The notes under the pieces: model-generated
The model's input: only the letters and a program-made list of their open reading frames with translations
Told to the model about the DNA's origin: nothing
Databases searched by the model: none
In this document: in pieces, positions 29,053 through 37,420 of the stretch
How the letters are laid out: each line of letters begins with the position of its first letter
How positions within the stretch are numbered: position 1 is the stretch's first letter
Made by a program: the position numbers and the translations under genes
Origin: Vibrio halioticoli NBRC 102217
GTDB taxonomy: Bacteria > Pseudomonadota > Gammaproteobacteria > Enterobacterales > Vibrionaceae
Direction: 5' to 3'
Length of the DNA stretch: 64,000 bases
Assembly (NCBI RefSeq): GCF_000496695.1
Contig: NZ_BAUJ01000005.1
Coordinates: 146,027 to 210,026 of the forward strand

Positions 29053-29877
29053 ATGACTCAATTCTTAGGTCATATTCGAAAAATGACATCTTCCCTAGAA
29101 AATGGGCAAGTTAGCTATCGCTTACCATTAGATGATCAACAGTTAGATCTTATGCCTCTTATTGGGCAAAAACTGATCCTCAAACATACTGGTCATATTC
29201 ATTGCCAAGAATGTGGTAAAAAGACCAAGAAAAGTTATTCACAAGGTTTCTGTTATCCATGCATGACGAAGCTTGCCAAGTGCGATATGTGCATAATGAA
29301 GCCAGAAACCTGTCATTTTGATCAGGGGACTTGCCGTGAGCCTCAATGGGGAGAAGATAACTGCTTTGTGCCGCATTATGTCTATCTAGCGAATACCACG
29401 GCAATAAAAGTAGGTATCACCCGTCATACACAAATCCCGACCCGCTGGATTGACCAAGGTGCCAACCAAGCCCTGCCTCTTTTTAAAGTCAGTTCACGTC
29501 TACAATCAGGGTTAGTTGAAATTGCGTTAGCAGAGTTTATTTCGGATAAAACCAACTGGCGCAACATGCTAAAAGGTAAAGCGCAACCTATCGATTTACA
29601 GCAAAAGGCTAACGAGCTGATCCCATTAATTGAAGAGAAACTCTCCGAGCTTCAATTACGTTTTGGTGAAGATGCGATTGAAAAGCTCAATGCAGAGGTG
29701 GTGGAGATTGATTACCCTGTCACCCAATATCCGACCAAAATTACCTCTTTAAATTTTGATAAGACACCTGAGCTGGGTGGCGTACTGCTAGGTATCAAGG
29801 GACAATATTTGTACTTTGATACCGGAGTGATCAATATGCGTAAATTCACCTCTTACGAGATTTGCGCAGAATTTTAA
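29053..29877 (+). CDS. DUF2797 protein with zinc ribbons and a GIY-YIG-like segment
   Basis: A 274-residue protein. Eight cysteines between 51 and 94 (C51, C54, C67, C70, C77, C80, C87, C94) form two to three likely zinc-binding pairs. After them Y-V-Y-L-A-N-T-T-A-I-K-V-G-I-T-R near 109-124 resembles the core of a GIY-YIG nuclease, and R-W-I-D-Q-G-A follows. This is the DUF2797 layout; no biochemical role is known to me. A hairpin terminator follows, shared with the convergent porin gene. Confidence 0.85.
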   Translation: MTQFLGHIRKMTSSLENGQVSYRLPLDDQQLDLMPLIGQKLILKHTGHIHCQECGKKTKKSYSQGFCYPCMTKLAKCDMCIMKPETCHFDQGTCREPQWGEDNCFVPHYVYLANTTAIKVGITRHTQIPTRWIDQGANQALPLFKVSSRLQSGLVEIALAEFISDKTNWRNMLKGKAQPIDLQQKANELIPLIEEKLSELQLRFGEDAIEKLNAEVVEIDYPVTQYPTKITSLNFDKTPELGGVLLGIKGQYLYFDTGVINMRKFTSYEICAEF

Positions 29878-29883
29878 GATAAA

Positions 29884-29921
29884 AATGCCGGACTTAATAT
29901 TTCTATTGTAAGTCCGGCACT
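29884..29921 (+). terminator. Hairpin between DUF2797 gene and KdgM-type porin gene
   Basis: TGCCGGACTT pairs with AAGTCCGGCA around a 15-base loop between two convergent genes; T tracts are weak on both strands. Confidence 0.7.
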
Positions 29922-29977
29922 ATGTTAGTACTTACTCTCGCTTCGAGCTATTCGAGCTAGTTACAATGAATACACCA

Positions 29978-30670
29978 TTAGAAACCGTAAGATGCACCAA
30001 AGACGAAGGCGTTATTCACTAAGCTGCTGCCCGCTGCATTTTCAAGCCCATTTGCTTGGCTACGGAACTCGAAATAAGGTTGAACGCCTTTACGTGTCCA
30101 CGTCGCACGGATCTCGTGATCCATCGTTTCCGCTTCAATCATATAAACGTTGTTATAGCTTAAAGCCAGATCCATATCTGCAAAGTCATAAGCGATGCGG
30201 TTATCCATTCGGTAATCGGTATCAGCGTCTAAATCGGTGGCATCAATGTGCGCACGTGTACGGTTGCTAATAGAAAGTCCGTTATCAAAGTTATAGCCAA
30301 TTTTAATTAAAGGACGGTATTGAATAGACTCTCCTGCAGACATCAAGTGTTGATAACCTGCCGCAACCCAAAAGTGATCAGTAATATTAAATGATTGCTC
30401 ACCACCTAGAGTGATTCCTGGTGTTGTGTTACCAGCTCCACCATTTTCTGTAACAATATCCCCTAACTGTATGCCGTCAAACTCAGTATAAAGCGTTAAA
30501 CCACCCAAGCTATTGTCGAAAGTATGACCAGCTTCTAGCGTTGAAGTCGATTTTGAGCCATGAATGCGGCCGTCATCATGAAATTGAATGTTGCCAGTCA
30601 CATATGAAGAGGCAAATACTGGGGATGAAATTACTAATGCCAACGCACTTAATCCGATAATCTTTTTCAT
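29978..30670 (-). CDS. KdgM-type outer-membrane porin
   Basis: A 230-residue exported protein: signal peptide to about residue 20 (V-F-A-S-S), then alternating amphipathic strands and a C-terminal G-A-S-Y-G-F ending in Phe, the BAM recognition pattern. Size and strand pattern, for example N-R-T-R-A-H-I-D and Y-F-E-F-R-S, fit the small 12-strand KdgM/NanC family of porins for acidic oligosaccharides. The actual substrate cannot be read from sequence. It is divergent from the larger porin across a 1.2-kb gap. Confidence 0.75.
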   Translation of the reverse strand: MKKIIGLSALALVISSPVFASSYVTGNIQFHDDGRIHGSKSTSTLEAGHTFDNSLGGLTLYTEFDGIQLGDIVTENGGAGNTTPGITLGGEQSFNITDHFWVAAGYQHLMSAGESIQYRPLIKIGYNFDNGLSISNRTRAHIDATDLDADTDYRMDNRIAYDFADMDLALSYNNVYMIEAETMDHEIRATWTRKGVQPYFEFRSQANGLENAAGSSLVNNAFVFGASYGF

Positions 30671-31838
30671 AGTTATACCTATTTTTTTCGTTATTTGTTG
30701 GTTATCCCAAGTTAACTATTCAAGTTCACTACTCAAATACTTAGCTTAGGTTTTACAGTCTGTTGCTCAACTTTCCTTCTGAGATCAAAGCAAAACTATG
30801 TCGGTTTATTACGGTGACTGTTTCCAGCATTAACACCCTCAAACAGACCCTTGTTCTCCATAACTTAGGGGAAATTGTGCGGGTGTTTTCCAACAAATCA
30901 AAATGGCAGAAATTGCACTGAGATCAGTATCACATCAGAATAATCATAAAAAACTAATAAGTTATTTAATTCAAACTAAACAACAACTTAAGGTGGAAAT
31001 AAATAAAAGAGATAATTTGAAAATTAATTTAAAAGTGAAGTATTTCACAGAATATGACGTGCTAAGCACAAAGGAGTGAGATCTATATCAAATCGATTTT
31101 ATATGCATTGTGTTTCTATTAGATAAAATAAAACCAAACGGTGATTAACGTCACATTAATCCGTTATTCCTATCCTACAAAACTCCCCCCGAACTCACTG
31201 GTACTGAAAATTTACACAATAGAGTCACTTACTGATACGCACTCTTTGATTGGCAAAAAGTCCCCATAGACATTCCCACAAGTAAAAAACCTTGCTCAGC
31301 TATTGAATCCATTCACACAGCCGTTCTCGCTACAAATAAGAAACATAATCAAACCTTCAATTTTTCACTTTAGTTTATTTTTCAATGAGAATTAAGTCAC
31401 ATTTCTTAACCTGAAAAGCAACTTTAACGAGACTAATATCGATAACTTCACTGGTTTAAGCTAATAGAGATTTTTTAATAAAAGCTAATTAAACATAAAA
31501 GCCAAAAACCATAACCCCACAAAATCAATCACTTACATACAAAAAAGACAAATAATTAAAAACAAATAAAAGTTCAATTTTAAAAAGTGATCTAAAACCC
31601 ACTTTTGGTCAAAGAGTGCACTCCATCCCATTTTTCGAGATGTAAATTAAGTTTATATTGAACTTTTAGACAACAGAAACGAATATAACTCCATCAGAAC
31701 AAACTGATAAACAACAAACAACAAAAGAAATACGTGAGTTTACAAACTGTTCAAAATTAGATGTTTCCATAACCTCTACCCCCAAATAAAAAGTGGTTAG
31801 GAAACAATTAAAAACTGTATCCATACAAGGAGTTTCAA
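30671..31838. other. Long AT-rich divergent regulatory gap
   Basis: Nearly 1.2 kb with no credible gene on either strand, between two divergent porin genes. It is strongly AT-rich in 30940-31800, holds a CRP-like site at 31140-31155 and probably long leaders. An unrecognised small RNA cannot be excluded; I see no clear terminator inside it. Confidence 0.5.
31140..31155. promoter_or_regulatory. Candidate CRP-binding site
   Basis: GGTGA-N6-TCACA matches nine of ten CRP consensus positions, in the gap between the two porin genes. Confidence 0.45.
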
Positions 31839-32891
31839 ATGAAAGTATGCAATAAAACAGCTATCGCTATTGCATTAACAGGTCTTCTGGCATCAGGTTC
31901 AGCTTTAGCAGCAGAAACTAGCCAAGTTGGTATAATTTCTGATTTCAATGTTCAAGCATACGGTGTTGCTGCAATTTCTGTAGTTAACTACAACGTGGGT
32001 GACAACAGAGATGCTAGCACTGGCTTTGCGGTAGAAAACGAATCTCGCATTGGCTTCCGAGCTTCTAAAGACATGTTCGATAATTTCCTAATTACAATGC
32101 AAATCGAATCTGGTTATGTTGATAACACTGACTGGGGACACGGCGGCGTTTCTGGCGGTGTTCTAGGTTTCCGTGATACTTTCCTTGGTGCTTCAGGCGA
32201 CTGGGGTAACCTTCGTGTGGGTCGAGTTCTTACTCCTTTATATGAAATCGTTGACTGGCCTTTCTCTAACCCAGGTCTAGGTGCAACATTTGATTGGGGC
32301 GGCATCAGCGGTCACTACGATCGTCAATCAAACCAAGTTCGTTTTGATTCTGCAAACTACGGCGGTTTCACTTTTGCAGCGTCTGTTGGTCGTGACGACA
32401 ACGACAATGGCGGCGGTAGCGCAACTCGCGATTCATACTTCTACAGTGGTAATGTTAAATATAGCTTCAGCACTGTAACTCTAATGGGTGCAGCAGAAGC
32501 GGCAACTCGTGCTAACCTAGATGAAACTTCAGCGTACATCGTTGGTTTTGAAGCAGGTCTTCCAGCAGGATTTGGTATCGCAGCAGCATTTAAACACGAA
32601 GAAGTTGATAACAAAGCTGACGTAACTTTAGGCAAGCAAACTCAAGACTCTATCTCTGTGATTGGTCAATGGTGGAATGGTCCTCTAGGTATCAAAGCAG
32701 GCTACGCGGCTAACTTTGACTCAGAAACAGATGGCACTAAACAAGATGACGCAAACAGCATCGCATCTGTTCAGGTTATGGGCGTAATTAACGGCTTCGT
32801 ACCATATGTACGTGTTGCAGCTCGCTCTGACTTCACTGCAGAAAAAGACACAGATATTGTTACTCGCTTCGGTCTTGAATACGGCTTCTAA
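31839..32891 (+). CDS. General/sugar porin (Gram-negative porin family)
   Basis: A 350-residue outer-membrane protein: signal peptide ending A-L-A-A near 24, then 16-strand-type repeats (R-I-G-F-R-A-S-K-D, G-N-L-R-V-G-R) and a C-terminal T-R-F-G-L-E-Y-G-F ending in Phe. The Q-V-R-F-D-S and G-R-V-L-T-P-L-Y stretches are of the Porin_4 type that includes Vibrio OmpU-like and chitoporin-like proteins; I cannot separate them. AAGGAG precedes the ATG, and the long AT-rich upstream gap suggests heavy regulation. Confidence 0.85.
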   Translation: MKVCNKTAIAIALTGLLASGSALAAETSQVGIISDFNVQAYGVAAISVVNYNVGDNRDASTGFAVENESRIGFRASKDMFDNFLITMQIESGYVDNTDWGHGGVSGGVLGFRDTFLGASGDWGNLRVGRVLTPLYEIVDWPFSNPGLGATFDWGGISGHYDRQSNQVRFDSANYGGFTFAASVGRDDNDNGGGSATRDSYFYSGNVKYSFSTVTLMGAAEAATRANLDETSAYIVGFEAGLPAGFGIAAAFKHEEVDNKADVTLGKQTQDSISVIGQWWNGPLGIKAGYAANFDSETDGTKQDDANSIASVQVMGVINGFVPYVRVAARSDFTAEKDTDIVTRFGLEYGF

Positions 32892-32945
32892 GTCTCATTT
32901 CTGAAGGCTAGCCCTATATTAAGGCTCAGTAACTGACATAAAATC

Positions 32946-32974
32946 AAAACGCTGGCTTAAAGTCAGCGTTTTTT
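32946..32974 (+). terminator. Terminator after porin
   Basis: Stem AACGCTG/CAGCGTT followed by six T, 55 bases after the stop. Confidence 0.88.
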
Positions 32975-33155
32975 ATTTATGCCAAGGAAGAGGCTAAACA
33001 CTTTATAAAAAATCTTTTATCCCCCTTTATATAAGGGTGTCAGAAATAAATTGAGCATACATGTAGCCCTCTGATTAATGGTCACTTAAACAGTCATAGA
33101 GAGCTCACAAAAAACCAGTAGTTAGTTACTTTCATTCAGTTAAACAAGAGAATTT

Positions 33156-33968
33156 ATGATGCTGTATAAAAATAAAACTTGGATTGTTGCGTTAATCCCC
33201 TTAGCTCTAGGTGCGTGTACAGCACTAGATTCATCCAGCGACTTTAGCAACTCGATTGCCAGTATTGATACACAATTGAACCATGTAAAAGTCATAGGTA
33301 AAGAATATAAGCCTGAAGCAAAGGCAATCAATGGCCCTACTATTCTTAAATCCTCTTTGCAGGTTGTGGATGTTTATCCTCTAAATGAAAAGTCGAACCT
33401 ATCCTCTTTTATACAAATGGATGTGAGTTACTTTCAAAGCTACGATGAATACAAATCTGTTAGCTACAACGGACAACAGTTATCACTACAACGAACTCAA
33501 CAATCAGCATCCAGTTGTAACGAGCACTGCACCGCAACTCAATTCTTTACCTTCCCTATTAGTGATCAAGACATTAGCAAGGCATCCACTGAAGGTTTAG
33601 ATTTTGTGTTGGCATCAAGCAATAACACCATGAAAACCCAATTTTCGATTCCTGCTGCGTACATTAATGCAATCCACCAGACAGCAAAACTTACTGCAGG
33701 AAAAGCGCCGCAACAAATGCAAGCTCCAGCAGTTAAAGCCGAACCTGTAGCAACAACATCAAAAGCACAGGAAATGGTGCAGTATTGGTACGCCGAAGCA
33801 ACTGCAGAACAACAAAAAGCCTTTACTAGCTGGGCATTTGAAAACAGAGAGCAAGTGACAACAGCTTTTGCTAGCGATTCAAAACCAGCTGAAATGATGG
33901 CTTACTGGTACGAAAAATCGACTAAATCTGAAAAGATTGACATCTTGAAGTGGCTATTGGAGCGTTAA
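33156..33968 (+). CDS. Lipoprotein with duplicated C-terminal motif
   Basis: A 270-residue protein with a lipobox L-A-L-G-A-C (lipidated Cys21). The middle part is a predicted beta-rich domain with a cysteine pair (S-S-C-N-E-H-C-T). The C-terminus holds two related segments, E-M-V-Q-Y-W-Y-A-E-A-T near 207 and E-M-M-A-Y-W-Y-E-K-S-T near 246, each followed by a charged helix. I do not recognise the family. Lying 265 bases after the porin and beyond its terminator, it probably has its own promoter. Confidence 0.75.
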   Translation: MMLYKNKTWIVALIPLALGACTALDSSSDFSNSIASIDTQLNHVKVIGKEYKPEAKAINGPTILKSSLQVVDVYPLNEKSNLSSFIQMDVSYFQSYDEYKSVSYNGQQLSLQRTQQSASSCNEHCTATQFFTFPISDQDISKASTEGLDFVLASSNNTMKTQFSIPAAYINAIHQTAKLTAGKAPQQMQAPAVKAEPVATTSKAQEMVQYWYAEATAEQQKAFTSWAFENREQVTTAFASDSKPAEMMAYWYEKSTKSEKIDILKWLLER

Positions 33969-34050
33969 TCGTCTCTTGATAATAAAACTAGCGCTTATAT
34001 AAGGCGATACAGTAATAAATACATGCACGCCCCCAAACTACGTGCATGAC

Positions 34051-34085
34051 GACAGTGCCATTTCCATATGTGATTTGGCACTGTC
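34051..34085 (+). terminator. Hairpin, likely terminator of lipoprotein gene
   Basis: GACAGTGCCA pairs with TGGCACTGTC around a 15-base loop; downstream sequence is only moderately T-rich. Confidence 0.55.
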
Positions 34086-34178
34086 TTCCTCTCTATAGTC
34101 CTTAGCATAGCCACTCTTTATACCGTTACTACAGACACCACTAAACAACACTCCTTCAAGGGACTCTACTTTGAAGAT

Positions 34179-34219
34179 GCTAATACTGAAGGGGCACATT
34201 AAGCTCCTTCAGTATTAGC
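34179..34219. repeat. Perfect 14-bp inverted repeat
   Basis: GCTAATACTGAAGG (34179-34192) is mirrored by CCTTCAGTATTAGC (34206-34219) with a 13-base loop. It stands at the border of the defence-like region, just before the tandem repeat. Confidence 0.7.
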
Positions 34220-34304
34220 GTCTTAGGCTTAAAAATTTGTACTTTTCCTTTGCAATCAGGGAGTGTTGGTAAACTCATTTATGCCCCATTCCTTGCTAGC
34301 GACG

Positions 34305-34510
34305 CTCAACCTTTCAGACCACGGAGAGGTAATTTTGCCCTATTTTTCTCATACCTTAGGAGTATCTAAGGATATAGAGTTTTACCAAATTGCCTAATTC
34401 GTGCCAACCACACTCAACATTTCAAACCTCTGTGAGGTGGCTTGACCTACGTTTTCTCATACTTTGTGGGAGTCTGCGGATTAAGGGGCTTACCACTCTT
34501 AACCAATTGT
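34305..34510. repeat. Two diverged tandem copies of a ~108-bp unit
   Basis: Copy 1 starts with CTCAAC at 34305, copy 2 with CTCAAC at 34413. They share, in order, TTTCA-ACC, GAGAGGT or GTGAGGT, CCTA, TTTTCTCATAC-TT, GAGT-T, GGAT and TTACCA. The array ends about 60 bases before the ATPase gene at 34571. Confidence 0.7.
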
Positions 34511-34570
34511 AAAAGTTATATTTACTGAGGCAGTATATTTGATTCATAATATTCACATTGTTGATATATT

Positions 34571-36238
34571 GTGAAGTTTGAATATTCTGAAATGGAAAGT
34601 GATAAAAAACTAAGAGTAGTATTTGGTCTAAAGAGGGCTTCAGTATTACCTGGAGAAGCTTTGATCTATCCGTCATTTGATAACTGGAATGACTTTGGAT
34701 TTAAGATCAAATGTACCTGTTCTGTATTCAACACGCTAACTGATAGTACATTTACCTTTGGTACTTATATTGGCTTTCTGTCTTTGGATTCAAACCAAGT
34801 AAACAGTAAAACCCACAAGGAAATGAATGAGGAGTCGAGAAACTTATCTAAGAGGTTTTCAATAGATCCTGAGGGGTTTAACTCCTATATCGATAGTAGG
34901 CAGTTTTTTACAATGCTACCCAGTATGGCTGACTATCGCATGGTTGTTGAAGCTCTGGGTTCAGAGCAATTAAAAGTTGTTTTACAAGCGATTAACGACA
35001 TGGTGCTCCATAAGGATTCATCTGATAAATGGGTTGATGCTGCAACAAAGTCTGAAGTGTTCCAACTAGGATTCATACGACATTCCGAAGGGTTCTTTGC
35101 ATTCAATAATGCAGACAGCTTGTTAGCAGGTGTTCAAGATGAAATCTTTGGTGGGATATCACAAGAGTTGGATCTAAATTTTTCTTTAGACGGGTTTAAG
35201 AATCAACATACAATCCCTTTAAAATACGACCATCAAAGCATCATACCCAAAAGAATAAACGTTTTAATAGGAAAGAATGGGCTAGGTAAGAGCCAAGCAT
35301 TAAAGTCATTTTGTAGGGCCGCACTCCAGTATAAAGACCCTTCTATTTCCCTAGTCGATCGTTATAGCAAAGGGCGCCCTATGATTAATAGGCTCCTTGC
35401 TATTGCGACACCAGGAGAAACTCAAAATACCTTTCCTGGTGAAAGGGTAGCTACGCAAAAGTTATACTACCGTCGTTTATCTTTAACTAGAAATGGTCGA
35501 GCGAAGAGATCTCGGTCGATAAATGAATTGATCATCCAATTGGTTCGCTCTGATGAAGTAATAGGAAGCAAGTCTAGATGGCAACTTTTTATCGAAGCTT
35601 TATCAAATACGATACCTATAGACAAGGTTGTGGTTCAGAAAACTAGTGGAAGTTATTTACAATTAATTAAATTGAACAAGCTGGGTGGGGAACAAGAGTC
35701 TCTCGAACATTGGGGGAGCATTGATACGGGGGCTGAACCTAAGCTCAAAATTGGAGACGATTCACACTCTCTTAGTAGTGGACAGCTTACATTTCTAAAG
35801 TTTGCTCTTCTTTGTTGTCTTTATATTGAAAATGGCTCTTTTGTTCTTTTAGATGAGCCAGAGACGCATATGCATCCCAATATGATTGCAGATTTTGTAG
35901 GATTATTGGATCAATTGCTCGAAGATACTGGCTCTCAAGCGCTTATTGCAACTCACTCTGCATATTTCGTAAGGGAAATAAGTCGCGAACAAGTTCATGT
36001 TCTTCTCAAAAATGCGTCAGATGAAATATCTATTGTGTCTCCTAGACTACGGACTTTCGGAGCGGATATAGAATCGATTTCTCAGTTTATTTTTGATGAA
36101 GATGTTGATAACAGATTGGCAGAGAAACTTTTCAGCAAGGTTAAAAGCCTGTCATTTGAAGAAGTAAAAAGTAAGCTTGAGGGGGAGCTGTCTATGTCAG
36201 CCATGTTACAGTTACAAGATAAGATGTTGAGCGAATGA
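34571..36238 (+). CDS. Septu-like AAA/SMC-type ATPase (PtuA-like)
   Basis: A 555-residue protein with an ABC/SMC-like nucleotide-binding domain: Walker A G-K-N-G-L-G-K-S at 234-241, signature L-S-S-G-Q at 401-405, Walker B V-L-L-D-E-P-E at 425-431 and H-loop A-T-H-S at 460-463. No TOPRIM domain follows, unlike OLD or Gabija ATPases. The first ~225 residues form an unrecognised extra domain. It overlaps the HNH gene by ATGA. The GTG at 34571 lacks a clear ribosome site; an ATG at 34592 is the alternative. AGG and AGA arginine codons are frequent, unlike the core genes here, suggesting acquisition. Family assignment is by architecture. Confidence 0.78.
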   Translation: MKFEYSEMESDKKLRVVFGLKRASVLPGEALIYPSFDNWNDFGFKIKCTCSVFNTLTDSTFTFGTYIGFLSLDSNQVNSKTHKEMNEESRNLSKRFSIDPEGFNSYIDSRQFFTMLPSMADYRMVVEALGSEQLKVVLQAINDMVLHKDSSDKWVDAATKSEVFQLGFIRHSEGFFAFNNADSLLAGVQDEIFGGISQELDLNFSLDGFKNQHTIPLKYDHQSIIPKRINVLIGKNGLGKSQALKSFCRAALQYKDPSISLVDRYSKGRPMINRLLAIATPGETQNTFPGERVATQKLYYRRLSLTRNGRAKRSRSINELIIQLVRSDEVIGSKSRWQLFIEALSNTIPIDKVVVQKTSGSYLQLIKLNKLGGEQESLEHWGSIDTGAEPKLKIGDDSHSLSSGQLTFLKFALLCCLYIENGSFVLLDEPETHMHPNMIADFVGLLDQLLEDTGSQALIATHSAYFVREISREQVHVLLKNASDEISIVSPRLRTFGADIESISQFIFDEDVDNRLAEKLFSKVKSLSFEEVKSKLEGELSMSAMLQLQDKMLSE

Positions 36239-37098
36239 AAAAACTTAACTTACCTCAAATTCAAGATGTTAGTATTTTGCATACGCTGGCACAAAATCAG
36301 AACCTCCATAAGACTAGTTACCCTATCCTGAGACAGCAGATTCATTTGGTTGAAGCTGCTTACGTAGATTACACAAATAGTAATGGTAACCCTTGGAATA
36401 TCGCTAATGTAGGCATTACAGCGGATCTACAAACAGCATTGCGAAAACACTATAAAAGCCCTCCTACGTCATTAAATTTTATAGAAAGTCTGCGAGATTC
36501 TTCACCAGAAGTATGCCCGATGTGTGGTGGTTTTAAGCCTACGGAGTTAGACCATCTGTTGCCGAAAGAAGATTATCCTGCATGGTCAGTTTTTTCACCA
36601 AATTTAGTTCCAGCATGCAGTTGTAATCGTGAGCGAGGTAGGCTTCTTAAAGGGCGCGCTGATAAACAAGCTCGAATATTACATCCGTATTTTGATACGT
36701 GCCTTCAAGAAAGAATATTGACAACTACCTTTACTCATTCGAACGACTTCAGTTTGATACGACCAAAAGTCTGCTATGTGGATGATAACCACCCTGAAAT
36801 CGAATCGATTAAATATCATACCAAGAACGTAGTTATCAAAAATGATATAGAAGGGTGGATACGCGGACAACTGAATACGCTTGTAGAGTTTCCTGCCAAT
36901 GTTGTTAAAGGCATTTCAAGACGAAGGACAATAGACAAGGATGAGTTGGTCGAAAAACTAGAAGATTTACTCGAAAGCTATGATGAGCAAACAGGTTCAA
37001 AAAACAATTGGAACTCAATACTAGTGCACGGACTTCTTAACGCACCTCAACTACATGACTGGCTAGTTGAACGCCACAATGATGTGGTAACCCGCTAA
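36235..37098 (+). CDS. Septu-like HNH nuclease (PtuB-like)
   Basis: A 287-residue protein with an HNH domain: C94-x2-C97, the catalytic D106-H107 in E-L-D-H-L-L-P-K, N-L-V-P-A near 123-127 and C128-x-C130-N. The N-terminal ~90 residues and C-terminal ~140 residues are helical and unrecognised. The start overlaps the ATPase stop (ATGA), so the pair is translationally coupled. In Septu systems the ATPase and HNH protein form a complex that cleaves nucleic acid upon infection; that role is inferred here from the pairing. Confidence 0.8.
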   Translation: MKKLNLPQIQDVSILHTLAQNQNLHKTSYPILRQQIHLVEAAYVDYTNSNGNPWNIANVGITADLQTALRKHYKSPPTSLNFIESLRDSSPEVCPMCGGFKPTELDHLLPKEDYPAWSVFSPNLVPACSCNRERGRLLKGRADKQARILHPYFDTCLQERILTTTFTHSNDFSLIRPKVCYVDDNHPEIESIKYHTKNVVIKNDIEGWIRGQLNTLVEFPANVVKGISRRRTIDKDELVEKLEDLLESYDEQTGSKNNWNSILVHGLLNAPQLHDWLVERHNDVVTR

Positions 37099-37420
37099 GT
37101 AATCTTCTCCATAAATAGTGGACACCAACTTAAGCGACTTTCCATATTTGTAGTTATCCGTTATTTGCTAATTTAGAAAAGTCGCTGACTCATTTCTGTC
37201 CAGAGACATTTTACAAAACCAAGCTTTGAGACAATAGCGCCTTAGAGCCACTGCTCTAAAACACTTGTGTCCCCTTTCAAGCTAGAACAAATTTTACAGC
37301 TCTCTTACTACAGGAACATTGACCTGTTCTTTTAAGTTTGTTTGCTTAAACCATCATTTGAAGCTTCAATTACTGTGCTAAATTATAGTGTTAGGTTAAA
37401 AGTAAGGCATAGTAAACATT
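37099..37420. other. Gap between the HNH gene and AraC-type gene
   Basis: No gene. It contains an inverted repeat AGCGACTTT/AAAGTCGCT (about 37133-37187) and a small hairpin TTAGAGC/GCTCTAA (37241-37258). TGGACACC near 37123 recalls insertion-sequence ends but nothing confirms one. Confidence 0.4.

Larger units (their letters stand above)
33969..34304. other. Hairpin-rich gap after the lipoprotein gene
   Basis: No gene. Three stable hairpins follow one another: CATGCACG/CGTGCATG at 34022-34048, a 10-bp stem at 34051-34060/34076-34085, and a 14-bp perfect stem at 34179-34219. The first two may terminate the lipoprotein transcript. Confidence 0.55.

Noticed and set aside
34305..34510. Superintegron attC (VCR-like) sites
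   Set aside because: The tandem units lack the attC core GTTRRRY ends and VCR sequence, and no promoterless cassette array or integrase follows.
36235..37098. Homing endonuclease
   Set aside because: HNH motif alone would allow it, but it is translationally coupled to an ATPase and there is no intron or intein around it.
34000..37420. Retron-associated Septu
   Set aside because: No reverse transcriptase gene lies upstream or downstream, and no msr/msd-like structure is evident.
37099..37420. Insertion-sequence remnant
   Set aside because: TGGACACC and an inverted repeat are suggestive, but there is no transposase fragment or paired terminal repeat with target duplication.
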